A stretch of DNA of 64,000 nucleotides, from assembly GCA_019359415.1 (NCBI GenBank), contig JAHHHH010000009.1:62001-126000 (forward strand). The letters are read 5' to 3'. Position 1 is the stretch's first letter. Each line of letters begins with the position of its first letter. The stretch comes from Iphinoe sp. HA4291-MV1 (lineage in GTDB: Bacteria; Cyanobacteriota; Cyanobacteriia; Cyanobacteriales; Nostocaceae). The position numbers were made by a program, and so were the translations under genes. A model generated the notes under the pieces. The model was not told where the DNA came from, made no database searches, and was given only the letters and a program-made list of their open reading frames with translations. Shown piece after piece: positions 8,360 through 18,233 of this stretch.

Positions 8360-8620
8360 CTAAGCAGCAACTGGATAAACGCTAACTTTTTTACGGCTTT
8401 TACCCTTGCGTTCAAATGTAACCACGCCGTCAACTAAGGCAAACAAAGTATCATCTTTGCCAATACCAACGTTGTTACCTGGGTGAAATTTAGTACCGCG
8501 CTGACGCACTAGAATATTGCCCGCCCGGACAACTTCACTACCATAGCGCTTGACACCCAGTCTTTGAGCATTAGAGTCACGACCGTTGCGTGTACTACCT
8601 GTTCCTTTTTTATGAGCCAT
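8360..8620 (-). CDS. rpmA: 50S ribosomal protein L27
   Basis: L27 sits near the peptidyl-transferase centre of the large ribosomal subunit. The 86-aa protein starts [20 protein letters not shown] and continues with LGVKRYG and [18 protein letters not shown], the diagnostic L27 core. It begins directly with the mature MAHKKG form and has no Firmicute-type cleavable leader. It is downstream of rplU (44-bp gap), the usual rplU-rpmA operon. Confidence 0.98.
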   Translation of the reverse strand: MAHKKGTGSTRNGRDSNAQRLGVKRYGSEVVRAGNILVRQRGTKFHPGNNVGIGKDDTLFALVDGVVTFERKGKSRKKVSVYPVAA

Positions 8621-8664
8621 AAGTTCCTCTTGTATCTCTACTTCTATCTATTTTCTATCTATTA

Positions 8665-9180
8665 TTATTGAGCGGCAGTTTCTTCAGCGGGTAGATCCTC
8701 AACAACTGGTTCCGCAGTAACCTCAATAGTTTCTGGAGTTTCAACTGTTGCACCTGATTCTGAGGAGGTTTCATTAGGTTCGGTAACAGTTGTTGCTAAT
8801 TCTGTAGTCACTTCAGCTTCTGATTTTACAGTGATTGCGGTTTCTTCTGAAGCAAGCACCGAATCACCGAGACTAATTGAGTTAATTAATAATCTGGTAA
8901 TTTCCTGGCGATGACCCCGCTTTTTACGCGTTTTCTTTTTCGGTTTCATCTTATACACCAAGACTTTGCGACCTCTGAGATGCCGCAACACCGTTCCTTC
9001 TACCTTTGCTCCTGACACAAGCGGCTGACCGATGGTGACTTCGCCGTTGTGCTGCACTAATAATACTGATTCTATAGTAACTTTCTCATCCGGTTCGGCA
9101 GAAAGCAGTTCAATGTCGTAAAAGCGACCAGGTTCGACTCTGAGTTGCTTGCCGCCTGTTTCAATAATTGCGTAAGTCAT
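8665..9180 (-). CDS. rplU: 50S ribosomal protein L21 with long acidic C-terminal tail
   Basis: L21 binds 23S rRNA. The core begins MTYAIIETGGKQLRVEPG and runs through VEGTVLRHLRGRKVLVYKMK and KKTRKKRGHRQ to about residue 108. Typical L21 is about 103 aa. This protein has 171 residues because about 60 extra residues rich in Glu, Thr and Val (ending PAEETAAQ) are appended. I chose the ATG at 9180, since the frame open upstream to 9297 has no L21 similarity. Confidence 0.95.
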   Translation of the reverse strand: MTYAIIETGGKQLRVEPGRFYDIELLSAEPDEKVTIESVLLVQHNGEVTIGQPLVSGAKVEGTVLRHLRGRKVLVYKMKPKKKTRKKRGHRQEITRLLINSISLGDSVLASEETAITVKSEAEVTTELATTVTEPNETSSESGATVETPETIEVTAEPVVEDLPAEETAAQ

Positions 9181-9366
9181 GGAATTGTCCTTGAGGTTGC
9201 CGTACAGGTAGCTGGACTCTATGCTCTTGAGAAAGCTTTCCAGCTTTTGTATTGCCTTTACCTGATCCGAGCAGGAATGAGACACACAATCTCTCATTAT
9301 ACTTCAAGGACTCAATCTGTGTCAATATAAATTGTCAATCTTAAACAACACTTTCCAGTGTTTTAT

Positions 9367-9561
9367 CTAGCTATGAGCGCCAACGAGATTTTCGTAAGAA
9401 GGTGCAAAAGAAGGTGCAAAAGATGGAACAGATAAAGAGCAAGCTTTCCATCCCGATTTCACCGCTACATTTAATAATCCGCAGGTACCACCACGCTGAC
9501 CCTCTGGAGTGTAATACCGACAGTACCGACAAACTGAAACACAGGATTTTATGGTTGTCAT
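9367..9561 (-). CDS. Small cysteine-rich protein, unknown
   Basis: 64 aa starting at ATG 9561. It contains the cluster SCVSVCRYCRYYTPEGQRGG followed by TCGLLN and KACSL. Six cysteines in the first 45 residues, including C-x2-C, suggest metal or Fe-S binding. The Tyr/Arg-rich middle looks conserved rather than random. The tail has a short direct repeat (PSFAPSFAPSY). No family is recognised. A GTG three codons upstream is an alternative start. Confidence 0.6.
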   Translation of the reverse strand: MTTIKSCVSVCRYCRYYTPEGQRGGTCGLLNVAVKSGWKACSLSVPSFAPSFAPSYENLVGAHS

Positions 9562-9729
9562 AACTAGCACTCTTATTAAATAAAAATCTTCTTAACGTAA
9601 AAAATGGTTTTATCCCTCATAAGTATGACAACTTTTTCTTGAGAAATGCGTAGAAAATGAGTCATTTTATGGAAAAGTTTGCATTACTAAATATTACTTT
9701 ATGTATAATTAGAACTAGTAATTTTTACT

Positions 9730-10098
9730 TAATCAAAGTCAAAATCCTGATCAAAACAAATCCTGATATTTTTACTATTGCTAAAAAAATTATTTGATAG
9801 AGAAGCGCAATTTTTATACCGACTTGGTAAAGAACATCCTCAGATTCCCCAATTATTTGCCCATTTCCCAGAAAATGGGGAATTTTATTTGGTTCAGGAA
9901 TTTGTTGATGGGCATGATTTGACAAAAGAAATTATCTCTGATTCGCCTAAAAGTGAAGGTGAAGTCTTAAAGCTGGTAAAAGAAATCTTAGAAGTTTTAG
10001 CATTTGTTCATCAACAAAACGTCATCCACCAGGATATCAAGTTACAGAATTTAATGCGAGACGAAAAGATGAGATGCTCTCGCATAGTACAGAGTTGA
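9730..10098 (+). pseudogene. Ser/Thr protein kinase fragment, frameshifted and truncated
   Basis: Residues LFDREAQFLYRLGKEHPQIP, FYLVQEFVDGHDLTKEI and VLAFVHQQNVIHQDIKLQNLM match the middle of cyanobacterial Hanks-type kinases. The same segments occur in the intact kinase at 56247-57653. Upstream, NPDIFTIAKK continues the similarity in another frame, so one base is gained in the A run at about 9780-9786. The G-loop and activation segment are missing, and the catalytic motif reads HQD instead of HRD. It is a dead remnant. Confidence 0.75.
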
Positions 10099-10203
10099 CC
10101 GACTGCTGACGCAGTAGCCTAATAATTGATCTAATGCATCGACCTACAAAAATTAACCTACCCTTTCTTTAACTTTGTCCTAATAGTACAGGGTTAAGCT
10201 AAA

Positions 10204-10433
10204 TAACGTGAGTTCGACGGAAGTTAGAGGCTAAAAGCCTTACAGAGCAAGGTTTATGAAATTAAGCATAAAAGCAAATGTCAATCAATCTTGAGAATAA
10301 AGTCAAGAATTAACAGAATTCTTAAGTTGCTGACTTTATTCTCAATAAGCTCACAAACTTTTAGAAGTTGCGATTTCCTAAAACCTTTTCTATATAAGTC
10401 TTTCAGAGCTTATAGTTCATCAAACTCACGTTA
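10204..10433. repeat. Palindromic intergenic element, about 230 bp
   Basis: The outer inverted repeat TAACGTGAGTT (10204-10214) pairs with AACTCACGTTA (10423-10433). An inner perfect 15-bp pair TTGAGAATAAAGTCA (10291-10305) and TGACTTTATTCTCAA (10331-10345) makes a strong central hairpin. No ORF lies within it. The nested symmetry suggests a non-autonomous mobile element or a structured transcript. It fills most of the gap between the kinase remnant and the ClC gene. Confidence 0.55.
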
Positions 10434-10550
10434 AATAGTTCAAATCGCCCTTTTTCCTCAATCTCGTAAAAAGTCAGGTGTGGATGAGCATTAGCATAGA
10501 AATAGAAGAAATTTTGTATCCTTCGTTTCACTAACACAAGGAAATTAGCA

Positions 10551-11855
10551 GTGCTACCAGACAAGCGCCCTCCTACTGAGCCAACTCAACGTTGGACATT
10601 TTCTCAGCTTTTTGGACGAGCAAGACGCAATCCTTTCATGATTTCACTCTGGGTTTTACGCTGGGCTGTTGTAGGAACTGTTTGTGGTTTATTTGCTGGG
10701 CTGTACTGGAATATCCTGGAACTGATGATTCACGGACTCCAAAAATTTCAGGGTTTTAGTCTGGTGTGGGTCATGCCATTAGCTGGTTTAGTTATTGGTC
10801 TGGTGATTCATTTCCTTGGCAATCCTGGTGAAATCGCCGTCATTGTCGATAATATTCATTTTCGGGGTGGACGGCTGGATGCTCGCAAAAATCCCTCAAT
10901 GATTCTTGCTTCCCTAGTTAGCATATCGGCTGGCGGTAGCGCCGGACCAGAAGCACCACTCGTACAAGTCACAGGTTCTTTTGGCACTTGGGTAGCTGAG
11001 CGTTTAAGACTCCAAGGTGAAGACGTTAGATCTATGAGTTTAGCAGCGATCGCTGCGGGCTTCACTGCTTTATTTGGTTCACCCCTTGGTGGTGCGATGT
11101 TCGCTCTAGAAATTTTGCATCACCAGCATATTGTGGAGTACTACGAAGCTCTCATGCCAGCTATTGTGTCGAGTTGCGCTAGTTATCTGGTTTTTGCAGC
11201 TATTACACACTTAGGGATTGCACCTACCTGGCATTTTCCTCAGTACCGCCTAGATAGCATTGATGATTTTGCTGTAGCCATCATGTTTGGAATTGTGGGA
11301 GTCGTGACAGGATGGATTTTCATGGGCATTTTTCGCGGATGTGACCGAATTTTTGCCTTGATTCCTGGACCAATTTATCTACGCACAACCATCGCGGGAA
11401 TGGGATTGGGCATTTTAGCAACTCTGTTACCTCTCACCCGTTATTTTGGACATGAGGAGTTGAATGAGGTTGTTAATCAAAGCTTTCCTGTCGTTTTCTT
11501 GTTTATGCTTGCCTTATCTAAAATGGCTGCCATCAGCATAACTGTCACTGGTGGATGGCGCGGTGGATTTATCATTCCCCTATTTTTCACTGGTGCTTGT
11601 GTCGGTAAAGCTGTAGCAGCCTTCATTCCTGGACTCAATCCCACACTTGCCGTGATTTGTACGATGGCTGCTATCAATGCATCTGTAACGCGTACACCTA
11701 TCAGTACGACCTTGCTACTCTCAAAATTGACTAATTTTAGTCCTTTGACTCCAATCCTGTTTGCCAGTCTGATTGGATTTTTTCTTGCCCCTAAAGTCCC
11801 CTTTATTGCATCTCAACTTAAGTCTGAAAAAGAAGCTGTTATCAGTCATCAGTAG
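10551..11855 (+). CDS. ClC family chloride channel/transporter
   Basis: A 434-aa polytopic membrane protein of the voltage-gated chloride channel family, moving Cl- or exchanging Cl-/H+. The motif SAGGSAGPEAPLVQ contains G-P-E-A-P with Glu134 at the place of the gating glutamate (G-K/R-E-G-P). The GWRGGFIIPLFFTGACVG segment corresponds to the second anion-binding loop. No C-terminal CBS pair is present. The start is GTG 10551, with AAGGA about 10 bp upstream. Confidence 0.9.
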   Translation: MLPDKRPPTEPTQRWTFSQLFGRARRNPFMISLWVLRWAVVGTVCGLFAGLYWNILELMIHGLQKFQGFSLVWVMPLAGLVIGLVIHFLGNPGEIAVIVDNIHFRGGRLDARKNPSMILASLVSISAGGSAGPEAPLVQVTGSFGTWVAERLRLQGEDVRSMSLAAIAAGFTALFGSPLGGAMFALEILHHQHIVEYYEALMPAIVSSCASYLVFAAITHLGIAPTWHFPQYRLDSIDDFAVAIMFGIVGVVTGWIFMGIFRGCDRIFALIPGPIYLRTTIAGMGLGILATLLPLTRYFGHEELNEVVNQSFPVVFLFMLALSKMAAISITVTGGWRGGFIIPLFFTGACVGKAVAAFIPGLNPTLAVICTMAAINASVTRTPISTTLLLSKLTNFSPLTPILFASLIGFFLAPKVPFIASQLKSEKEAVISHQ

Positions 11856-12051
11856 TCAGTTATCAGCCATCTATTAGCAGCTTAATAAACGTTTATTATT
11901 CACTGTTTACTACTCACCGCACAACTAGAAAACAGTAATATATGTTAAAATTATATCAGATTATAGCAGTTATTCAGCAATAATTGGGAATAATTTTGCT
12001 TTTTTCTCAATATAAAGGCTAAAATTTGCAATTTTTGGAGCATTTTGGGTT

Positions 12052-14640
12052 ATGACAACCTCTCAGGAGAGGATTATCCCTACTGATCTGCGGAATGAAA
12101 TGTCCCGGTCATATCTGGAATATGCAATGAGCGTCATTGTAGGTCGGGCACTACCAGACGCCAGGGATGGTCTGAAACCTGTGCATCGTCGCATTCTCTA
12201 CGCAATGCATGAACTCGGGTTGAGTGCCGATCGCCCTTTTCGTAAATGCGCTCGTGTCGTTGGGGAAGTGTTGGGTAAATATCACCCCCACGGTGACACA
12301 GCAGTCTATGATGCTTTGGTACGGATGGCGCAGGACTTTTCCATGAGATCTCCGCTGATTGCAGGACATGGAAACTTTGGTTCGGTAGATAACGATCCAC
12401 CAGCGGCAATGCGATACACAGAATGCCGCTTGGAAGCTTTAACCAGCGATTCTCTTCTACAAGATATCGAATCGGAAACAGTCGATTTCATTGATAACTT
12501 CGACGCTTCGCAGCAAGAACCAACTGTCCTACCAGCACGTATTCCGCAGTTGCTGCTCAATGGCTCTTCTGGTATCGCTGTGGGTATGGCAACCAACATA
12601 CCACCCCATAACTTAGGCGAATTGATTGATGGGTTGGTCGCGCTGATTCAAAATCCAGAAATAACTGATACCCAGTTAATGCAGTATATCCACGGTCCTG
12701 ACTTTCCTACTGGAGGTCAGATTCTGGGAACTGGGGCAATTAAAGAAGCTTACACGACAGGGCGCGGTTCCATTACTATGCGCGGTGTGGCGACAATTGA
12801 AACAATTGAACAGCGTGGACGCCCCGACAGAGACGCAATTATCATCACTGAATTGCCCTACCAAACCAACAAAGCGGCGTTGATAGAAAAAATCGCTGAG
12901 TTGGTGAACGAAAAGAGGATAGAGGGAATTGCTGATATCCGGGATGAAAGCGATCGCGATGGGATGCGAATTGTGATCGAACTGAAGCGTGATGCTTACC
13001 CTAGAGTCGTACTAAATAACCTCTACAAGCAAACGCCGCTGCAAGCGAACTTTGGGGCAAATATGTTGGCGCTCGTCAATGGCGAACCCCAGATACTCAC
13101 CCTGAAGGAGTTTTTGCAAGTTTTCTTGGATTTCCGCATTGAAGCTATTACTAGACGCACCCGTTACGAACTGCGGAAAGCCGAAGAACGCGACCACATA
13201 CTGCAAGGCTTGTTGATTGCCCTAGCGCATTTAGATGAGATTATTAACTTAATTCGCCATGCACCTGATGCACCGACAGCCAAAGGCGAGTTGATGACAA
13301 CCTACAGACTTTCGGAAGCGCAAGCAGATGCAATATTGCAAATGCAACTGCGGCGTTTAACAGCTCTAGAAGCAGACAAAATCCGCCAGGAACATGAACA
13401 ATTACAAGCAGTAATTACTGACTTGCAAGATATTTTGGCACGGCGAGAGCGGATTCTAGAAATCATTCAAAACGAAGTCACACAACTCAAAGAGAAACAC
13501 GCCACACCTCGCCGCACGGTCATTTCACCCCTTGAAGGAGAAATTGATGAGCGTGACCTCATTGCCAATGAAAAAGCTCTCATTTTGCTGACAGAGCAAG
13601 GGTACATCAAACGAATGGCAGTGAACACCTTTGAAGCACAAAGCCGTGCAACCAGAGGCAAAGCAGCTGCCAAGATGAAAGAGGATGATGGCGTTGAGCA
13701 TTTTTTGACTTGCTGCGACCATGACAGCGTTCTATTTTTTAGCCAACGAGGAGTTGTTTACTGCCTAAAAGCGTATCAAATCCCCATTAGTTCCCGTACC
13801 AGTCGCGGCACACCCATTGTGCAAATGCTACCTATTCCCAAAGAGGAGAAAATCACTTCAATTGTCCCTGTTGCAGAATTCACCAGTGATGAATATTTGG
13901 TCATGCTCACCAAAGGTGGCAATATCAAGAAAACCGAGTTAGCAGCGTTTAGCAGCATTCGTGCTAATGGCTTGATTGCCATTTCCTTGGAAGAAGGCGA
14001 CCAACTCCGTTGGGTGCGACGCGCCAGAGTCGAAGACAGCATTCTCATTGGTTCCCGTCAAGGCATGGCAATTCACTTTAGATGCACTCACGAACAACTG
14101 CGTCCTTTAGGACGGGCGACTCGTGGAGTGAAATCGATGAAATTGCGTAAAGGTGACGTACTAGTAGGAATGGATATTCTCCCCGCTGCCATTCTTGCCA
14201 CTTTGAATACAGATACAGAGACAGAAGCCGAAATCGAGGAAATCGAACCAGAAGAGATTGAAAATGAAGAGTCTACCGAAGTCCCAAGCAACGGTAGTAC
14301 GGGACCTTGGGTATTAGTGATTACAATGGGAGGATACGGCAAGCGCGTACCAGTTGCCCAATTTCGCCTGCAAAACCGTGCTGGTCAGGGTCTAAGAGCA
14401 ACGAAATTCAAAAATCGTAAAATCAAAGACCAGCTGGCAACTTTACATATTGTCAACAGCGACGATGAAATTATGATGGTTACCAGTCGCAGTATTATCA
14501 TACGTCAGGCGACAAATGCAATTTCCGTCCAATCGCGATCGGCGACAGGAGTACGAGTGCAGCGCCTAGACGAAGACGACGTCATTACGGGAGTGGCAAT
14601 AGTTCCCCCCGATAGTGGAGATGCAGCGGAAGCAGAGTAG
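12052..14640 (+). CDS. gyrA: DNA gyrase subunit A
   Basis: Type IIA topoisomerase breakage-reunion subunit, 862 aa. The catalytic tyrosine is Y122 (AAMRYTECR). The quinolone-determining region reads [17 protein letters not shown] with T83 and D87 by E. coli-like numbering. The N-terminal winged-helix and tower region are followed by six-bladed pinwheel repeats. The GyrA box is degenerate ([11 protein letters not shown] instead of QRRGGKG). An acidic insertion rich in Glu lies in the C-terminal domain at about 719-745. The 3' end overlaps the following lnt gene. Confidence 0.97.
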   Translation: MTTSQERIIPTDLRNEMSRSYLEYAMSVIVGRALPDARDGLKPVHRRILYAMHELGLSADRPFRKCARVVGEVLGKYHPHGDTAVYDALVRMAQDFSMRSPLIAGHGNFGSVDNDPPAAMRYTECRLEALTSDSLLQDIESETVDFIDNFDASQQEPTVLPARIPQLLLNGSSGIAVGMATNIPPHNLGELIDGLVALIQNPEITDTQLMQYIHGPDFPTGGQILGTGAIKEAYTTGRGSITMRGVATIETIEQRGRPDRDAIIITELPYQTNKAALIEKIAELVNEKRIEGIADIRDESDRDGMRIVIELKRDAYPRVVLNNLYKQTPLQANFGANMLALVNGEPQILTLKEFLQVFLDFRIEAITRRTRYELRKAEERDHILQGLLIALAHLDEIINLIRHAPDAPTAKGELMTTYRLSEAQADAILQMQLRRLTALEADKIRQEHEQLQAVITDLQDILARRERILEIIQNEVTQLKEKHATPRRTVISPLEGEIDERDLIANEKALILLTEQGYIKRMAVNTFEAQSRATRGKAAAKMKEDDGVEHFLTCCDHDSVLFFSQRGVVYCLKAYQIPISSRTSRGTPIVQMLPIPKEEKITSIVPVAEFTSDEYLVMLTKGGNIKKTELAAFSSIRANGLIAISLEEGDQLRWVRRARVEDSILIGSRQGMAIHFRCTHEQLRPLGRATRGVKSMKLRKGDVLVGMDILPAAILATLNTDTETEAEIEEIEPEEIENEESTEVPSNGSTGPWVLVITMGGYGKRVPVAQFRLQNRAGQGLRATKFKNRKIKDQLATLHIVNSDDEIMMVTSRSIIIRQATNAISVQSRSATGVRVQRLDEDDVITGVAIVPPDSGDAAEAE

Positions 14641-16267
14641 AGGACAAGGGGAATATATCAAAACAACTCTCTGTGTCTTTTTCCGAAACCCAATTATTAT
14701 CTCCTTAGTTAGTGGAGTTTTGATGGGGTTGACTGTCGCACCCTTTAGTGCATGGTTCTTCGCGTGGTTCTCCCTAGCACCCCTCTGGGTCTTAGTTATT
14801 CGTTCTACCCAACGCAAAAACTCATCCTCCCCTGCTTCCTCTGCTCCCCCTGCTCCCCTCCTCCTCCCCATCGCCTGGGGTATCGGATATCACGGTATTG
14901 CCTTATCCTGGATTAGCGGGATTCATCCTATGACTTGGATGGGAGTTCCTTGGTTGGCGAGTTTAGCGATCGCTCTTTTTTGTTGGGTATTCATTACTCT
15001 CTGGGGAGCTGCATTAGTTGCGAGTTGGGCTACGGGGATGCGAGTGATTTCTCGTTCCATCCAAAATGGATTTATTCGTGTTTTAATTGGCACAGCTTTA
15101 TGGTGTGGTTTAGAAGCACTTTGGAGTGCTGGTCCTCTGTGGTGGAGTTCTCTTTCTTACACTCAAAGCCCGTATAATATCGTAATTTTACATCTTGGTC
15201 AACTCTCTGGATATAGCGCAGTGACAGCGGCTATTGTTGCAGTGAATGGCTTGATAGCGGAAGCTTTGATAAACCGCCAAGACGCAGAGGACGCCAAGAA
15301 GATTTCCTCCGCGTCCTTGGCGTCTTGGCGGTTCGTTTATTTATCAACCGCCGCAGCACTATTCATCACTCTTCACCTCATTGGTTTTGATTTATACACC
15401 CGTCCTCTTACCCAACCACCAGAAGCCGCCTTAAAAGTGGGGATTGTTCAGGGAAACGTTCCCAACGAAATTAAGCTTTATCCAGAAGGTTTTCGTCGTG
15501 CTATTCAAGGCTATACCACTGGATATCTGAAACTGGTAAATAAAGGTGTCGATGCAGTGCTGACTCCAGAAGGCGCTTTGCCTTTTTTTCAGGATGAGAT
15601 TATGCGTAGTTCTTTGGTAGCAGCAGTGCGGGAAAAAGGTGTGGTTGCGTGGATTGGTGGTTTTTACAAACAGGGAAGCAGTTATACAAATAGTTTGTTT
15701 ACTATATCAAGTGAGGGTGAGATAAAAAGTCGTTACGGCAAAGCAAAGATGGTTCCTATTGGGGAATATGTTCCGTTTGAGTCTATTTTAGGTAATCTCA
15801 TCAGCCGTTTATCGCCTTTGGATGAACATCAGGTTCCTGGTTCGCCAAATCAAGTATTTGACACATCTTTTGGTCGCGCTATTGTTGGTATTTGTTATGA
15901 ATCTGCGTTTTCTGGTCAATTTCGCCGTCAAGCGGCTGCAGGTGGACAATTTATTTTGAGTCCTTCTAATGATGCTCATTACAGTGCAGCTATGCCAGCT
16001 CAGCACCATGCACAGGATATCATGCGGGCAATTGAAACTGATAGATGGGCAGTGCGGGCAACCAATACAGGATATTCAGCTTTTGTCAATCCCCATGGTA
16101 AAACACTATGGATATCGGGACATAATACCTATGAAGTGCATGCAGAAACAATTTATCGACGGCAAACTCAGACTTTGTATGTGCGTTGGGGTGATTGGTT
16201 GACACCATTGTTGTTGGTACTGGGTGGGTTAGCATGGTGTCTTATGATTCGTTATGCTAGAGTGTGA
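14615..16267 (+). CDS. lnt: Apolipoprotein N-acyltransferase
   Basis: Inner-membrane enzyme adding the third acyl chain to lipoproteins. It has N-terminal transmembrane helices, then a nitrilase-like domain with catalytic triad E319 (LTPEGALPF), K376 ([14 protein letters not shown]) and C427 (VGICYESAF), counted from GTG 14615. ATG 14621 is an equally possible start; both overlap gyrA, suggesting translational coupling. At 550 aa it is somewhat long, partly because a palindromic repeat (15272-15333) is translated in frame between the last helices and the catalytic domain. Confidence 0.92.
   Translation: MEMQRKQSRGQGEYIKTTLCVFFRNPIIISLVSGVLMGLTVAPFSAWFFAWFSLAPLWVLVIRSTQRKNSSSPASSAPPAPLLLPIAWGIGYHGIALSWISGIHPMTWMGVPWLASLAIALFCWVFITLWGAALVASWATGMRVISRSIQNGFIRVLIGTALWCGLEALWSAGPLWWSSLSYTQSPYNIVILHLGQLSGYSAVTAAIVAVNGLIAEALINRQDAEDAKKISSASLASWRFVYLSTAAALFITLHLIGFDLYTRPLTQPPEAALKVGIVQGNVPNEIKLYPEGFRRAIQGYTTGYLKLVNKGVDAVLTPEGALPFFQDEIMRSSLVAAVREKGVVAWIGGFYKQGSSYTNSLFTISSEGEIKSRYGKAKMVPIGEYVPFESILGNLISRLSPLDEHQVPGSPNQVFDTSFGRAIVGICYESAFSGQFRRQAAAGGQFILSPSNDAHYSAAMPAQHHAQDIMRAIETDRWAVRATNTGYSAFVNPHGKTLWISGHNTYEVHAETIYRRQTQTLYVRWGDWLTPLLLVLGGLAWCLMIRYARV
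15272..15333. repeat. Palindromic repeat translated inside lnt
   Basis: AACCGCCAAGACGC (15272-15285) and GCGTCTTGGCGGTT (15320-15333) are exact reverse complements, with further complementary arms inside. It belongs to the same family as the intergenic repeats near 1563, 19520, 25550 and 46440. The 62 bp are read through in frame, contributing the residues [20 protein letters not shown]. Confidence 0.85.
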
Positions 16268-16467
16268 ACTGTAATTTTTGCTCGTCGTGTCCTCAGCTAC
16301 TTTGGTCTTTGAAATTATATCCAACAAGTTAAGTCCATAACTTTTAGTGCTCACATCAATTGTTAGGCTATTGCGTCAGCAGTAGGTCAACTCAAGAGTG
16401 GCGAGGACAAGGAAGCCTATCTTAACAAACAATACTCAATACTTGGGGAGACTAAGGAGAACACAAG

Positions 16468-17979
16468 ATGAAACAGAAGTTTCACTCAACGCTGCCTGAG
16501 GAAGAACAAAGTGATGATACCATAAAACCAAACCTTTCTCAGTCAGAATCCCCGAATCTTTCAAGAATTAAGAAGCTCAGCAAGTATCGAGTAGGATCTA
16601 GGTGGATAGCGACATCAACGGGAGTGGTGTTGTTTGGAATTGGTGGATGGGCTGGTTACTATTATTTATTGAATCACCGAGTGTCCCCTGTAGCAGTGAG
16701 TTTAATTTCAGTTCAACGTGGTAATGTTGAAGTTACAGTCACTGAGGCAGGTACTGTTGAGTTAGGCGGACAGCAGACCCTGAAAGCTCCACGAGATGTC
16801 ACAGTAGAGCAGGTTCTGGTCAAAGAAGGACAGCAAGTGCGCTCAGGGCAAACTTTACTAGTGCTGCGCGATCGCCAAGTTCAAAAGGAATTTCAAGAAC
16901 AACTCCTGGAAAACAAAAAGAATAAAGAAACTTTAGCTCGTCGTCAACAGGTCGTCGCGGAGAAAAAACAAAAGTTTAAAGAGACGCAAAAGCGATTCCA
17001 GAAGTCCCAAAAAGCATTTGCGCGAAGTCTTCTCCCTGAGTTTGAAAGGTTGAAAAATGCTCAGAGGCGGCTGAAGATATCTCAGGAATTGTTGCAGCAG
17101 GGAGTCATTTCTGATAGAGATTTACAAACCAACGAAGAGAATCTGACTAATGCTCGTATAGCACTCAAGAATGCAGAAGATAAGTTAGAGACTGATCGCG
17201 ATAAAGTAGATGAAGCTCGTGCAGCAGTGAAGGATGCAGAATCAGAACAACACAAGGCAGCATTCGATGTGCGACGAGGTGACCAAAAGTTACGGGAGCT
17301 TCAGCAACAATTGAGCGATCGCGCCCTGAAAGCACCAACTGATGGTATTGTGCTTAAGCTAGAAGTCAATCCAGGCAATGGAGTCAAGACAGAAAGTAAA
17401 CTGCTGACTTTGGGAAACTCTACAAAAGAAATTGTGCGACTGAAACTAACCACACTCAACGCTGCTAAAGTGCGTATCAATCAAGTTGCTCGTGTAAGCA
17501 CAATTGGTCCCAACCCCAAAGTGTTCATTGGTAAAGTGATTAACCTCTCTCCCCAAGCAACCACTTCAACATCCAGTGACGAACCAGGCTTATCCTTGGG
17601 TACGGGTTCATCTTCCGGTAATCAGGCAAAAGTGGATGCAAGAGTTCTACTCGACAAGCCCAGCAAGAAGCTCATTCCAGGTAGTCAAGTCAGTGTTGAG
17701 GTGATTCAACAGCAACGCCAGAACGTGTTAACAATTCCTCTAGAAGTCCTACAAACAGGGGAGCGACCCTTTGTCTGGGTTAAGGATGAAAAAGCTAGAG
17801 CACAAAAACGCGAAGTTACCTTGGGTTTACAAGGTTTGACCACAGTAGAGGTCAAGTCTGGTTTACGCGAAGGCGACCAAGTTGTCCAGGTTCCGCCTAC
17901 CCAAATCATTACTCCCAACGCTCCTTTACAGGAAGGAGTACCAAGTTTATCAAATCTTGGAGACAAAAAAGCACAATAG
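16468..17979 (+). CDS. Efflux membrane fusion protein (HlyD/MacA type)
   Basis: A 503-aa periplasmic adaptor for an ABC- or RND-type exporter. A cytoplasmic N-terminus is followed by one transmembrane anchor (about 46-68, GVVLFGIGGWAGYYYL). A lipoyl half-motif (VTVTEAGTVELGGQQTLKAP) is split from its partner (LKAPTDGIVLKLEVNPGNGV) by a long coiled-coil hairpin (about 140-280). Beta-barrel and membrane-proximal domains come last. AAGGAG lies about 10 bp before the ATG. A permease gene follows after 254 bp, and the pair probably acts together. Confidence 0.9.
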   Translation: MKQKFHSTLPEEEQSDDTIKPNLSQSESPNLSRIKKLSKYRVGSRWIATSTGVVLFGIGGWAGYYYLLNHRVSPVAVSLISVQRGNVEVTVTEAGTVELGGQQTLKAPRDVTVEQVLVKEGQQVRSGQTLLVLRDRQVQKEFQEQLLENKKNKETLARRQQVVAEKKQKFKETQKRFQKSQKAFARSLLPEFERLKNAQRRLKISQELLQQGVISDRDLQTNEENLTNARIALKNAEDKLETDRDKVDEARAAVKDAESEQHKAAFDVRRGDQKLRELQQQLSDRALKAPTDGIVLKLEVNPGNGVKTESKLLTLGNSTKEIVRLKLTTLNAAKVRINQVARVSTIGPNPKVFIGKVINLSPQATTSTSSDEPGLSLGTGSSSGNQAKVDARVLLDKPSKKLIPGSQVSVEVIQQQRQNVLTIPLEVLQTGERPFVWVKDEKARAQKREVTLGLQGLTTVEVKSGLREGDQVVQVPPTQIITPNAPLQEGVPSLSNLGDKKAQ

Positions 17980-18188
17980 TTTCTAACCGCCGATTTAATG
18001 TTAAGCGAATGGAATTCGCGGCTACACAAACATAGACGCCGGAGGCGGCTACTCTTACGAGTTCTCCGAAGGAGTACCCGGAGGGTAGCCCACCTCCGTG
18101 CGGCTCATGAAAATCAAGCTTTTTGTAACCCGCGCAGGCGGGTTTTGTCTGTGTAGATGCGGTTTCTAACCGCCGATTTAATGTTAAG
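17979..18188. repeat. 27-bp direct repeats flanking a 156-bp element
   Basis: The 27 bp at 17979-18005 recur exactly at 18162-18188 (core TTCTAACCGCCGATTTAATG). Between them lie GC-rich repeats, including an AACCCGC/GCGGGTT hairpin followed by TTGTCT at 18127-18150, which may end the adaptor transcript. The arrangement resembles an insertion with target duplication or a recombined repeat pair. Confidence 0.6.
18127..18150 (+). terminator. Terminator-like hairpin in the repeat element
   Basis: AACCCGC (18127-18133), loop GCAG, GCGGGTT (18138-18144), then TTGTCT. It lies 148 bp after the fusion-protein stop, so the downstream permease may need its own promoter or readthrough. Confidence 0.45.
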
Positions 18189-18233
18189 TTGACTGGTTTT
18201 CCTAATGCGTAAATTTTGAATTTTGAATGACTT

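Noticed and set aside
10926-10960. Loss of the gating glutamate in the ClC protein
   Set aside because: The motif SAGPEAP aligns so that GPEAP corresponds to GKEGP; Glu134 is present.
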